A DNA stretch of 64,000 nucleotides from Acephala macrosclerotiorum. Taxonomy: Eukaryota > Ascomycota > Leotiomycetes > Helotiales > Mollisiaceae. Position numbers and translations under genes: made by a program. Within the stretch, counting starts at the first letter, position 1. Each line of letters begins with the position of its first letter. Location of the stretch: NCBI GenBank assembly GCA_014904845.1, contig MU119237.1, forward strand, positions 186,001-250,000, read 5' to 3'. Positions 42,785 to 56,022 of the stretch are shown piece after piece. Below the pieces are notes generated by a model, which saw only the letters and a program-made list of their open reading frames with translations, was not told where the DNA came from and did not search any database.

Positions 42785-45700
42785 CCGGTGACATTGATGT
42801 GATCAGGTAGAAGTGGTGTGAGGCAAGAGTAGTACGCAAAGTTGAATGCAGTGAGGTACAACGAAAATGGTCGATGAAAGACAGCAGCACTAGCATGTCA
42901 ATCTAAGGGGAAGTGCCACAGCGGGGCCTCAACGGCCTCTACTACTTACCCTTCCAAGATCTGCCTGCCGCAATCCAGTTCGGGAAGGGGCCACCAAAGG
43001 ATAGCGGAGTTAAGACTGCGGCGGCCAGCGTTGCGACTGAGAGGGTTTCCTTGGTGAGTGATGGATGACCAATTGCCTAGAAGTCCGCTAATAACTCGTT
43101 GCTGCTGTTCGAGTGCCTTCTTGGACTAGGTAGAAAGCAGGCTGTGCATAAGGTTTATTCGGGATATCGTTGTCGATCGGTTGTTCTGGGCTCGGGATAA
43201 TCAAAGGCTGGAGAAGATGTACTGAGAACCTGATGTCGATTCGTTCGAGGGTCGAAGTGAAAGTGTATTGCTGTTGTGTAAGAATCTTTTGGGGGTGGAT
43301 AATGCGGAGGGCGATGTCTTAAGTATAACAGTGCTTGGACCATGGAGTGGAAGAAACAGATCAACGGGCCGCTCGCTGCACAGATGCCGTGCACTGGGAA
43401 TTTGCCAGACAAGCCTAGTCGATTCAGCGGCCAGGGGTGCTGAAAACAGACGAAGATGAGGCGTGGAACCGGCGTGGGAGTGGCATCAGGGAGGGAGCTA
43501 GCTCGGATCAAGGTTCCTGGGTCGTCCAAAACGGTGTGGTTCTGGGGACAAAATTGATTTGAGTATCGACGAGCGTGAGGCTCTGAGGATGCCGAGTATT
43601 GTTAAGGGCAGAGGACTGCCCCCCCGGTCCGGAGAGGCTATGACAATAGGGAAAACACTAGAGCTAGAGAGGTGGTAAGTGATACAGATGTACTGGGTTG
43701 TCGAGTGGTCTAGTGATGACGGATGGACTCCGCTGTGCCTGTAGGAGTGCTACAGTTATTTAAAAGTGGTTGTGGTCATGGTAGCCCATGGCCGGGAATG
43801 GTGGTTGGTGGCGGGCTTGCATGGGCCTAGCGGTAGCGGTGCTGGCACCTGTTTAGCGTGTGGATAGGCAGGTTGGGAGATCCTGATCCTGAGAGTTCAG
43901 CCTTCGACCGCCAGGGCCACAGGCGGCCAGGATGTGCTCTAGTGGCGACAGGGCACAGCTAAAATCTCCGGTGGAAACATTCGGTGCCGAGCAGGGTTGC
44001 GTTTGAAGATGCAACCTGCCGAATAAATAGCCGTGACCAGGTGCTGCAGAGGGGGAGCCTTGCGATTTGATCACCACTTCTGAACACTCTCGCAGCCTGC
44101 TACCGGATGCAGCAGCATCTCAGATTGTCAAGTGATGATGGCAGTCCTGGCGGCGTGTTGCGGAAACGAGGAGGGGGAAAGCCGAGAAGTGCAGCTACTC
44201 ATCTAAACAGCCGCGACGTGGTCTAGATCCATGCGCTTAAGAAATCCAGTCTTCAATAGGGGGAGAGCAGCTCACGGGTGCAGTTCATGTCAGTCTATGA
44301 GGGGTTGAGAGGCAGAAATTGCTTTGTCATTCGGGTGCGTCCGACTGATTGTGTGCCTTCTTTTCCTTAAATCCCCCTCTTAGTCGGAGTAATAGCGCAA
44401 AGAAGCGCCTCAGACATTTTGTTAAGGCGAGATCCCCAGTTAAGGTAAGCTTCACCGTGCTTATGTCAGGACTCAAGTTTACAGTCCGTGATCTAGGGAT
44501 ATCCGACATGTTCTGGGGTACTTCAAGCTACATGCACAACCTGATGATTCGACTGGCTGTCCGAACTTGAAAGGAACCTGCCAAATCAAAATATTGGACC
44601 CAGAGGACATAACTGTATGAAGCCCATTGGTGGTCCTTTCCCTGCACAAGAGAGCAATCAGTTTCAAGTTGTTGACCAACCTTCATGCTCTCCGCATCGT
44701 TTCCCCCTGCATTCTGGCCTTGTATCTGCACTGCCAGAACGACACTGGCGGCGCTGCAGCCTCGAGGCTATCATTGGATAGCGATGTTATCACCCCACCT
44801 TGGCCGGCTGGGTGTTCCTGAGCAGCAAACTCAGTAACCTTTCTGGTCTTCGTCTCAAAACTCTACCTCCCTCGGCCTGTTCCATTGATAGAGGGGGGTC
44901 TAGAAACTTTCACTGATAGTAAGCTCATGTGGCAACTATTTCTTGGATCCCCGACGGCGACCTCCAAGTCTCTCTTTGCAATTTGCCAGCCAGTAGTTGA
45001 ATGTCCACAATGCTTCTAGAGCTTCCGAGAACGAGAACGAGAACGAGGTTCATCGCCAGAAAGTTTTATGTGAGTTACGGATGAAAGGCGGCTGGATGCG
45101 AAGATTGCGGAAGCCAAAGCAATTGAGGATGATGGCCATTCGATTGGTTCCTCAGCGTTCATCCTCTGTCTGTTTCGCTCTCGGCCCCTCGCAAGCTACC
45201 ACGTTTTTTGACAGACTTGGAACGGACAGGCAAACAGGGTTCATCTCACTTGTGGTAGGAGCAGAAACTTTTGATCGACACTAGGAGGTGGCTTCGTCGT
45301 GCCGTTGTCAAGGTCGACGGGGAAAAAGGAATTAAACCTGTCAGTCAGGCGCCTTCTTGACGAGTAACGAGAGCTTGGACGGTGGACGGTGCGTAAATCT
45401 CCGTCCATTATTGTCTTGTTTCCGCGTGGCTAGTGACCGCCACTGCTGAACGGGCAAGTTGATGGACCGTCGTATTCCCTATGATGGGGCTTGACCGGAA
45501 TACACAGAATTGCAATCTGACTTCGGAAGACTAGATTTTGGCAAGGCGAATTCCTGACCCGCAGAGAACTTGCCTTTATTCGATACTGACTCGCTTTTGA
45601 CGACCGTTGGAGTGATTGCCTTTCATCCCGCACGCTTCGACGATCTCTCATGGGGGACCTTGTTAGTGTCGAGCTCGACGTTAGCAGCATGCAAGCCTCA

Positions 45701-48700
45701 GCCATTTCCCGACCAGAATAGTATCGCCATGACTTTTGGTCATAGTTCTGTTAGTACCTTCATTTCATTTCCCAAATAACGATCCTTTCTAGGAACGGAT
45801 GTGCATGAAGAATAGAAAGCAGAAGTTCGTTGATTCCTGAGGCGCAGCGAGGGAAATGTTTGGCACGCCGAATGTTAGACATCAACTGCCCAGTGCGATT
45901 GGCTGTGCGCTACTGGCGATATCGATGTCGAAGCTTCAAAAGAAAGAAGGGTCATGCTGAAAGTTGCGAACATCAAAACATCGGAGAATCTGCACGAGGT
46001 GTTTCGTAGCCATTAGCACGAACTGTGACAGCCACACATCATATCAGAGCGACTGGTGACTAGCCCTGTATACACAACCGGATACCGAGATTCGGCTTTT
46101 CGGAATTTGCTCTGAATTTCCCTGTTGCTTTGCTTGTAGTGGCTCGGAACCGCTTACGGGATATTTTTATCGACTGATGGCATTATACACGCCGGTATAA
46201 GATGCCAATCGCGGCTTCGGACCGCTTGGGTCTCTCATACGACGATAGTAGCAACGAGTCTTACTTTTTGATCAGCAGAATCTGGACCTTTCCATTCAGG
46301 TAAACCCGGCGTCTACCGCTTGTAGAATATTTCCTGCCGTATCGATGATTGTATTTCAAATGCTGTCATTGCACATCTTTAGCAGCAGCCCTTGGAACAA
46401 TTTCCTGCTGGTAGATGGTCGAATTGAGGGCGGCATATCGAATCCTCTTTTGAGAGTACCAAGTATTTAGTGCTGGATCTCCATGCGACTACCATGCGTC
46501 TACCGCGAGGCAGAAGGCAGCTTGAACGCCACCACATTCATGAAACGTATGTAAGGACCTAGAGACAGCTAATTGCAGTTTGTGTTGGCCTGCCATGTGG
46601 AATTGGTGTACGCTCCGTCGGCGCAGCACGGAAAGCCCCAATTTCCCATGACCAGAGATCTGAATCAGGAGCGATTGTGAGACATGCATTCATCGTCCGG
46701 CAATCATCTTTTTCTCTGACGCCGTGATGCTGAAGAGCGAGTCCCAAGAGATGCAAGTGAGATGTGAACGGCTGTGCTTCGGAGAATCAGATAATCAGAT
46801 GGAATCCTTCCCTCGGCACCCGAGCGCTTGCTGCGTGCTCTGGCCAGGACGCCGCAGGTACGGATCGCCATGCGGAAAGACGTTTCATGATGCTCGTTCT
46901 AGAATAAGATGTTTCTCCACATGGACTCGAGGAGGAGGAGGAAGCCCAGCAGCGTCGAAAAGGTCTCGGTTTAGCGGGAACAATAATAGCACGTACCTCA
47001 GCCACAGTCCAAATGGTGGGCGACCGCGCTTCTTGAAAAATTCATATCAATCGAAGCTTCTCCAATTGATACCCGTGTCTGTGAAGGGAAAGGTGCCATC
47101 GACCCCGGATCGATGGGCTTGAGGGCGAGTCATGATTGATGGCAGGGTTTTACGCAGAAGATGTTCCTGGATCCTGCAGCATTGCGTTGTTGAATTCGGA
47201 CCAAGATGCACGGCAAATACGTTTCAGCCGTCCATCTGTCTGCATTCGAGCGTGTATTGGTGCAGCTCTGCTCTGCTCTGCTCTGCCCTACAGTCAGAAT
47301 GGAATCAATCTGTGCGACACGAGGCGGCTGGGGCATTGATGGTGGTGCAATGTGGGTAGTAGTAGTGGTGGGGACTGTAGAATGTTGTGCTGATGTTGTT
47401 GTGGGAAGGATTGAGGAGTGAGGTTAGAGTAACTTTACGATATACAGGGACAGGGGTCAAGATTTTGACGAGATCTCGCCTCCGCACAATTTCTAACCAT
47501 GTAATCCACAACTTCGCCATCCTACCTGCCCTGCTTATACGTCCATCAATATACTCTCGGGCATGACATGGGTCTCGGATGACATCTGCTATATGCCCTG
47601 TGCGCTGCAAGGACATCATTCGCAAGCCTGGCTCGATCAGGAATTCCATGCTTCTCCCTGGTCTGACGTGCAGCTCACGAACGGGTCTGCCCGCGACCGC
47701 TGGGTTCAAACAGGAGAGGAGTATTGGTTCCACTGCAGACGAAGAAAGAGATTCATCCGCTCTTAAGGATAGAGAAAGATTGCTGGTCTTGTCTGGCTGC
47801 AGGTACGACCGGGCCCTCTTCAGCTGACGGGAGCTACCGCAGTCGCTATCAACAATGCCGACAGAAGCACAGCACCACCTTGCCATCACAACCCTCATTA
47901 AGATCTATCGGCCTTGCGCGACATCGTCAATCTAACAAGCGGGAAGCAGCATGGCATTGAAGGATAGCCTGGACTTGCGGCGACAACGCGGCTGGGTTGG
48001 GTTCTTGGACGGGTACGGACTGGAATGAATCAAGCCTTTTGCCAAGCTGCCAATGTCACCAAAACGGCTGACAACATACGGAGGACCTGGTATCAACAGC
48101 GACTTGCGGTGGTGACACATGAGAGCTCAGCTGGAGACTCACCTAAGCATACCCATCAATGCACGCCGCCGTCTATTTTCCATCCCTTCGGGCTTCATCC
48201 GCCCCCTCGGGGTTTTCTCACGAAATGTCAAGTTTCATGACTCGAGCCGGGAATAGACAGCGGCACAGACATCACTGGGAAACGGGCCCGGACGATCCTC
48301 AATCCAAGACGTTGCAACGCTAACCCAGTCGATGCGAGAAACACCCGTGATGGCATGTCCAAATACAGTAAGTTGATCGAGAACGCCACCTAAAGGTTCC
48401 GAGCCCCCAGACAAGGCAAAACTCGAGATGGACGGTTTGATTCGAAGCACGCAGTGTTGTTGTGGGAGGAACCCTGACGATCGACCCCACGATCTTTACC
48501 AGGCAGGCCGTCAAAGTGACCAGAAGCTCTACTCAAATGCAGAGATCCGTGAAAATCATGGTGCACTATCACAGCATCACGATTTGAAATATGTAACGCA
48601 ATGCAAGAGACTCGTGGAAAGCTGCAGCACTTCTCTTGCCGCAATTGTACAGTGCAATGCTCCTCTCATCCGCCCCGTCTATCATGGAGTTGGGACCGTC

Positions 48701-51136
48701 GATCACCCCGCTATGTCAGCACACCCCTGGAGGTTGGACGAATGATTCTGGTCTCATCCTTATGCACATCTACATCAAGCACTCGCTCGTATGTACCGTG
48801 TAAGGTTATGTGACGGCCCGTCGTGACAGTCATCTCGCGGCTCCCAGCAGCGCTGAGCGAGATGAGGTATCACTACAATGGCATGGGCCTATCGAGTCGG
48901 TGCTGCTCCCACTGGCACAAACGACAGCTGCCACAAGCACCCCTGGTCACCTGAGGCTTGCGAGGTTTCGAGTACAATGACTGGAACGACCTACCAGCAC
49001 TGCCACCTCCCCCTTTTCAGCCCCTCTGAAGAAATGAATGAAAAGCGTCCACAATGTTTCCTTCTCGACCTTGTGCACACTTATGCTTCAAATCAAGAAC
49101 CGCTGGAGATGTGTACTGTACCTCTCGCTGGTGCTCGCTATGATTCGCCGCATGCGGAAGCAGCTATTTTCGCGCCCATGAGGCAACTGAACGCGGTGGT
49201 GGCTTCATTTCCCCTCGACACGACGATATTATTTGACTGGAATCAGTGGTAGCTCTACGCTAGACATCTACGGCGTCTTCTAAGTCTCAGTGCGCGGATG
49301 CTGTCCACCAACTTCTAGCTCAAGTAGCGCTATGGTAACTCCTTCCGCCTACATTTTGGGGGCTTTCCCACTATTCTTAGGCAGGGAAGGTCGTTGGGTT
49401 TTTGCATCCCCAAAGTCTCAGTCTGTAGAGTTCATCAAGCCGCATGGTGCGATTGAGACCTTTTCGCGGACTTCAATGGTCGATCAGGAATCTTCTGGCA
49501 TCAACAAGTCTCAAGCTAACGGCTTCCACGACCCAGCACAGTGGTACCCGCCAAGCCTCAGAGTTTTCGGCCGACAATGACCGGGCTTCCAAAATCGATA
49601 GAACGAACGACCCGATGCGCCAACGATCATCTCCGCGGGGAGCAGAGCGTTACAATCGCGAATACTTCATCGAGTATTTTCATATTTTTCCGTCGAAGAT
49701 GTCGAAATTAGGGAGTCGTCGTCCTCTCACCCACCCACATCCGACGCCCTCTGCTGACGCCCAGCCATTTCGAGAGCTTATACCAACATGACAAATCTCA
49801 CCTCCTTCCTTCACAAGAACCATGACCCTGCGACGGAAAACATCCACTTTGAACGCCTCAGACGTATGTATGCAGGGGCATCACCGCTTGACTTTCACGT
49901 CACTGTCACAATTCCCATCAAGGACGCCGGCGGGACACCAAGTCAGCGCTATCAACACATAGACCAAAACGCAAGCTCGAGGACTCGGAACTGTATCCGA
50001 CTTAGCCATGGAGCTACGGGATTTGACAACGGACGTACTTCCCCCTGAGGGAAATTCGACCGAGGCACGCTCTCGCACGAGATCGTCGATAGACGTTTAG
50101 TATTGGCGCCGGCTTGGCCTGTGCTTACAAGGTCAGTCAAGTATTTTTTAGCGTGGGAAAGCTGAAGCTATCACAACAGAGCACGGCGCTTTTCCGCTCA
50201 GGCGTGCACGATTCCTACTATTCTCACGATAGCTTCGCTTATATCATGGAATTGGATGGACAGCCCATCAACCAGATTAGACAAAACACGCGAATACGCG
50301 CGTCTAGGAGACCCACCCATCTATAACGAGAACCTCGGTTTGAATATACGAACCTTAACTAGACTTGTCACTCATTTCGACTGCTCGGGATGAGTTATAT
50401 ACCAGATTTCTACTAGATTTCTACCATTTGTTTCACTTCATCCCAACTGCCGATATGTTCCTCGTTAAGATCCCCAGTTAGCTAGCGACTCCCTAGCTCA
50501 ATTGATTGAGAGTCGTTCTAATTCTAGTTCACGGCTGCAAGCCCTGTCACCTTTCTCCGGTCCTTTCATTTCATTCACAATTTCATCGCTCATGAGTTTC
50601 AACCCGCACCTTGTCACGTGTGCCTGCTCCGAAGCATATGTCAAGTCGGTCTGATTTGATGACCGTTTCGGTAGTCTGTCAAGTGCCGGTCGATCGTATG
50701 GGTGCGGAGCGTGTTCAAGGAACTTCCCTATTCATGCGGGGTCTGAATTTTTCGATGACTTGCTTTATCGAATCTGTGATCGAGATGGAGTCGGAGATGT
50801 TTCCTACACGCCGTGAACTCTAGTAAGCCAGCAAGGATCAACAGAGTCAAATACGTCGAGACTCGAGACAATGAATCATCGCCTGCGATATCCACGGCCT
50901 TGGAGACTGCCAGCGAGTGTGCAGCGGTGTGAAGCAGGAGTAAAGTGATTTCTTTCATTGATTTTTCGTCGCAGTGAGAAGTACGTCCGTGCGATCAATT
51001 TTCCTCCATTTCTCGCTCATGTTCATCCCCTCTCTTTCATCGGCTCACTCTGTTGAAGAGCTCTGGAGTTCATTCCATCCTGCCAATTAGCAACTCGTAC
51101 CATCTATGTACCATACACGGTAGCTTCTTCTCCCTT
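42785..51136. other. 8.35-kb stretch without a supported gene
   Basis: Normal GC content, and no transposon ends or coding signature that I can defend. Open frames (for example 47305-47898 minus and 48878-49252 plus) have no domain and both strands are similarly open. It includes (CTCTG)x4 at 47266-47285 and pyrimidine-rich leader-like sequence just upstream of 42784. Most likely it is the regulatory region and long 5' leader of the homeodomain gene plus ordinary spacer; non-coding transcripts are possible but cannot be seen. Confidence 0.5.
47266..47285. repeat. Microsatellite (CTCTG)x4
   Basis: Four perfect pentamer copies inside the gene-poor region. Confidence 0.95.
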
Positions 51137-52122
51137 TTATCCCGAGCTCGGAAACACAGTCTCATCCGTCGTATTCACCAACCCATACGTCAACACAAAT
51201 CCCTTTTTCTACATCATCCGAGTTTCAGTCAGCACATTACTCTCAATCATCTTTTCCCAAAATGCGCAAGGGGCACGTGTGGCCATTTCTTAAACACAAA
51301 AAAAGTTCACTCACCCAACTATCCGCCCCTTCAATAACATCCGGTTTCGTTATATTCGACCTCTGTACCCTAATCTCCGTACTGTTCACACCAAATAACG
51401 CATCTCGCTTGGTGACGAAATCAGGTGTGATTTGACCGTCGGATGTGTATCCCATGACGAGTTCTGGGATTCCTTCGGGGACGGTTTTGTTGACGGCGTC
51501 AAAGCGCCAGGTGTGGGCTGTTTTTCCGTAGGTACCGACGAGGACGGAGGACATTATCGTGAGGTCGACTGAGAATAATTAGTGTGTTGTTTTGGGAAGG
51601 GTGCGACACAGGGGTGGAATTGGGAAGTGAAGTGAAAGAGAGGGTGAGAGAGGAAGGACGGGGCGGGGTTACTTGAGGCAGGCATGTGTGGTTCGATTAG
51701 GAAGCCGGAAGTTACTTCGTAGGAGTGGGAATGCCAGAGTTGACGCTCTTCAATAGATAGTGTTTCGAAGAGGGTGGGGGAGATTATGTATTCGATACCT
51801 GCTAAGTGGGCGGGTGTTGTGCCGGTGGTGTAGACTGTGCATTGGAGGACTGAAAGCTGTTAGTTTTAATTTTCTTGGCGTGGTGGGACATTGGGAGGTC
51901 TGTGATGGGAGGATGTTATGCTGGGGTATGTTGCTCACAGTCATCGGAGAGGATGGTACAGTAATGGTTGGCGCTGATTTCTGCAGAAGCATTGCCAGAC
52001 AGGAAGTGGAAGCCGTTGAGGAAGAGGACGGTTCCTTCTGGACCAATGTGGCCGAATGGGAGAGCTGCTGTTGCTAAATGCGAGAAGAGGGCCAAAATAG
52101 AGAAGGTGAGTGAGCGATACAT
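51137..52122 (-). CDS. DUF1264 family protein (oil-body-associated-protein-like) with a signal peptide
   Basis: Four exons: 52122-51939, 51849-51673, 51568-51315 and 51208-51137. All phases agree (1, 1, 0), giving 228 aa. The chain starts MYRSLTFSILALFSHLATA, a signal peptide, which is not usual for the plant oil-body members of the family. Family blocks: NHYCTILSDD; LAGIEYIISPTLFETLSIEE then LWHSHSYEVTSGFLI (about residues 75-112); YGKTAHTWRFD (about residues 133-143); PELVMGYTSDGQITPDFVTK and RDALFG; and the end GADSWKKGFVLTYG, assembled across the third intron. Without that last splice the protein would miss the conserved end. Biochemical role unknown; plant relatives act in lipid-body formation. 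Intact. Confidence 0.8.
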
Positions 52123-55100
52123 TGTTGAATTTGGAGATCGAAGTGCAGGAGATATGTTTTAGTGCGGTTTTCTCGAGATGGGTGATTTCTGATCGAGGAC
52201 TGGCTCTGTTCTTGTATTTCATTGTTGTATCTGCGCTGGTACACATTTTCTCTCGCGCGAAAATCACAACCTTGCCGTTCTCCTGCACCAATGATTTCAC
52301 TGCCCATTCTTCTGCGTCTAGCATCTATTCTGTACTCCTCAATTCATCGGCAGCCAATGTTCGGCGTCCATCCGTACTCAAAATCCTCTTCACCACCCCT
52401 ACGTTATCCAAGAATCTCCATGCCTCGCAAGCAACTAGATAATCAATCCATGACTAGAGCCTCCAAATCTGCTGTTCAAACCCATATCATTTCTCCGCCT
52501 GACGCTCAAAAAACTGCCCATTTCATGACTATGCTGCAAAAACTTGCTCATTCGTTTTCGTCGCCCTTTCAAAATGCTCAAGCGAGAATGTCATCGGCGA
52601 CCTCAACTCCTTGCTCGGGGTTCCAAGTGTATATTCACAGCTCCGGATTCGTGGTTGCACCCTATTTTTGCTGCCGAAGTCGCCGTTACGCGTCCTTCGA
52701 ACCGATTCCCGAGTTCTGTGTGTTGCTGAGTGTGGTTCGTCGAGCCGGAGATGTCGGAGATCGAGAGGTCGTTGTCGTCGGTAGAATGCGGGTGGCAGGG
52801 ATTGCGATAGCTGATGTGAGGTGTTGAGGTCAGGAGGACTGTTGATTCTTGAGCAAATATTGTGGGTTGGACGGAAATTGGAGGAGATAGAGAAATAAAT
52901 GGATAGAGGGGTGGAGATAAAGATGCAGAAGAGAATGCGAAGGTGAAAGGGCAGAAACAGTTGAAAGATTGCGACAGGGTCGTGGAAAGGTAATAGGGAG
53001 AGCGACAAAAGCCATCGCCGCAGACGCAACACTGTGAAGGCGAGAAACTAAATTCTAAGTAGATGAAAAGCTAACCGTGTACAGACCAGGAGAGAATATT
53101 CAGGACTCTGGCTGCAACATTCTCGCTTAAAGGGAAGGAGACGAAGAGAGTCAAGTCCAGTCAAACAGAGACCACATCTTTCTTGAGACTTCTCGAGAGT
53201 AGATCAAACTCATTTCCCGAAAGTAAAGAAAGACAAACGATATTCAAACTCAAAAAATGATGTAAGGAAGATCTCTGAAGTTATCGAGGAAAGTTGAAGT
53301 TATGTGGTTGCTGTTTCCCCCGCTAAAAGAGGGAGGGGCGATGGTGCAACTGCACGTGTGCCATTATCCTTCTTTCCTTGCAAGATCGAGATTGTCAAAT
53401 TTTCATCGTTTTCACCATCCTGTACCTTGTTGATTCATCCGCAGCGTATTTCCTTTCATTGCAGTCTCAAGAATTCTATGAATTCTAGACGTGTTGCGAG
53501 TCTTTGAAGGCACGTTACTAGCTTCCTTGTCAGCGAAACCTACCGAAATATCGCCAAGAGTAGTTCCCGTGTCCAGACTTAAGATCGATACGATAACTTT
53601 GCACTGTAAAGTTTACAGTACGCACAGTCCATCTTGCAGCAGGCCCGCATGAGTTGCAACTCAGGTGATGTTGACGATTAGCAACTTGCCAATTGCACAT
53701 CTAGGCGTCAGGTAGACTTAACGACTACTAGAGTCCCTATTTGCTTCTTTGGACCTGCCGTCCACCTCTTCCATTTACAACACATTGAGGTTGATGATGT
53801 CTTGGTTGCATACCAAGAACCGAGGGTACCACTAGGAACACACCCTCAAGATCTTGAATGTGGGCGCATCGAACGATGTCGTATCCCCTCACAGGCGTAA
53901 TCAAATCTCTACCAAAATCAGCAATGCATGCGAATCACGGTACCACAATACAGATAATCTCGTACCTGGAATCATCTCATGTTCCCAGCCATCCAATCGC
54001 AAGGCGCGTCATCACCCCGGGAGTTGCATTGAAAGCATTAAGACGGCCCCGGCTTCAAGCGGATTGACGGCATGAACCCAGCCAAACTTCATCTATTAGA
54101 GTTCTGTCACCGCTGTCACCTCTTCGAAGGTTTGATCGGCTATTGACTTACCTGGGACCCTTCCCTTGTCCCCGGACACATCACAATACGAAAAGCGGGG
54201 CGGCCTGCGTTGCATGCGGAACACGTCCCGTGGCGGGGTCCCTGGAGCTTATATCCTGGTGCTTCTCCCCCCTGTTTGCCTCGCTTAGTTCTGGAACGTC
54301 AACCTTTCTTCCACCTTCCTCTTGTGAACACTGCAGCGGTTAATAACCAGATATTGGATTTTCCCTTGCCAGTTTGACTCTCTGATGTACAGGGTGAGAT
54401 TTAAAATTTTGACAAGAGCTATGGAACCCTGATAATCCGATGCGGGTTCGTGTGGACTCTTGAAAGCGTTTCGAGGAAATTTTGCAATGCTGTCTCGAAG
54501 ATGTTAAGACCAGATATCCGAGAGCTTGCTATGGTTCCAAGCACCAAAAACCACCGTTCGTCGACTGTCGTCTATCGATCAAGCTCTGGTACCCGTCAGT
54601 CACTGGGTACTCTGAGTTGTGACCCTAACGTCTCGTGTAATCTGAAGGTGCTGAGATTTGTGTTGCTCATCTGTCGAAAGAAAAATGCTTTTGATTGTCT
54701 GAAAGTGTGTTCTATGAGCTTCGCGCTGTCTTAATCGGTCTGTCATTCGATGTCTTCAATTGAGCATTCTGTCGGACAACGGTATGCCAGCCTCCTTAGC
54801 TTCGATCTCTGATACATCTCTTTGGTTCAGTGACCACTTCATCGACCAAAATCTACTTCCGACAACTATATGACCGTCAAGGTAGAACTTTGCTTGAAAG
54901 AATGGAACAAAGCACCTTCACTCACTTGACAACATGGGGTCAGTATGAATATTTCGAGTTCAAATCATCTCAGCCGTACGAAATTCTTCTCTTCATACCT
55001 GCATAGTGTCCTTGGATCAAGGCCAGCCCCTCGTCTATTCAGCTTACCGAAGCTAACACGACTTAAAAGTCAAGTGACTGGACATCTTCTGCCTAGTTCG

Positions 55101-56022
55101 AATTCGCATTTCAAACAAATTTGTCTGCAACCTATGAATTGCTCGGCCGCAAGTTGCTTTTTGTCTAACTTGTTGGAAGAACACAACTTCGGGGGGCTTG
55201 CCAGCAATGAGAAACATCAAGTTGGAAGGTTGGCCATTCCGCCTCGTCTTCCGAATGAGTGCTCATTATTAATGAGGGTCCGAAGCAGTGCATGCGCCCC
55301 AACTTGGCAATTCCGGAAATGTTGGAGAGTGTGACGCTGGCATCGTGAATGTGCCTATTTGAGTTCCTTCTTTGCTTTTTCGCACGCCGTGCCCAGAATG
55401 AGGGTTCTAAGACAGAAAAATCGCTGCACCAATTGCCAAATTGTGAATGTTGTCTCAGACAAATTTCAATAGCAATGTCTCTCCACGTGCGTTAAACTTT
55501 AATTAACGCCACAAACCCAGGCCGCAAAAAGAACATATGGAATAACGTGCCAGGAGAACAGAGAAATGTTTTCAAGTTCTCTTTTCACGACTCCATCTTT
55601 GCGCTGAGAAGTAGGCAATGGTCACGGACTGTGAACTTGCCAGTCGAGGTCCATAACCACGATGCTCTGACAAGCTAAGACAGAATTTATACCTTGAATT
55701 CAAATTTTCAGACCCTCAAAAGGTCTTGAGGGGGCTTAATGGCAATCACGCTTCGATGAAGCGGTTTGCACTGAGACAAGCTTCTTCAATTCTCATAGCC
55801 ACATGCTTGGTATTGTTCACGCTAGCAGGATCTGAAAAATCTTATCAGACGACCAGCATGCCCTCCACACAAATTGATTGCACTGCCCACGATCCTTCCC
55901 ATAATGATACCAAGGAATCCAGATCAGGAGGAACGGCGTTTAGAGTATCTCTACAAGACTCTCCTTTCCAGCTGTTGTTCCATTTCTCGTCTTTCAAACT
56001 GTCAATTCGAACAACGTCCACG
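52123..56022. other. Gene-poor spacer of about 3.9 kb
   Basis: Open frames on both strands at 52222-53032 overlap each other and lack recognisable content; the sequence is pyrimidine-rich on the minus strand, as in a leader. The remainder up to the sedolisin relic has only short frames. Confidence 0.4.

Noticed and set aside
47305..47898. 197-codon minus-strand frame
   Set aside because: No domain or signal, both strands open, composition like the surrounding spacer.
52222..53032. Overlapping open frames of 201 and 167 codons on opposite strands
   Set aside because: Neither shows a recognisable domain or splice logic; the sequence looks like a pyrimidine-rich leader.
55726..56022. Extended N-terminus of the sedolisin gene from ATG 55726
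   Set aside because: The signal peptide starts at ATG 56023; the upstream part is merely open.
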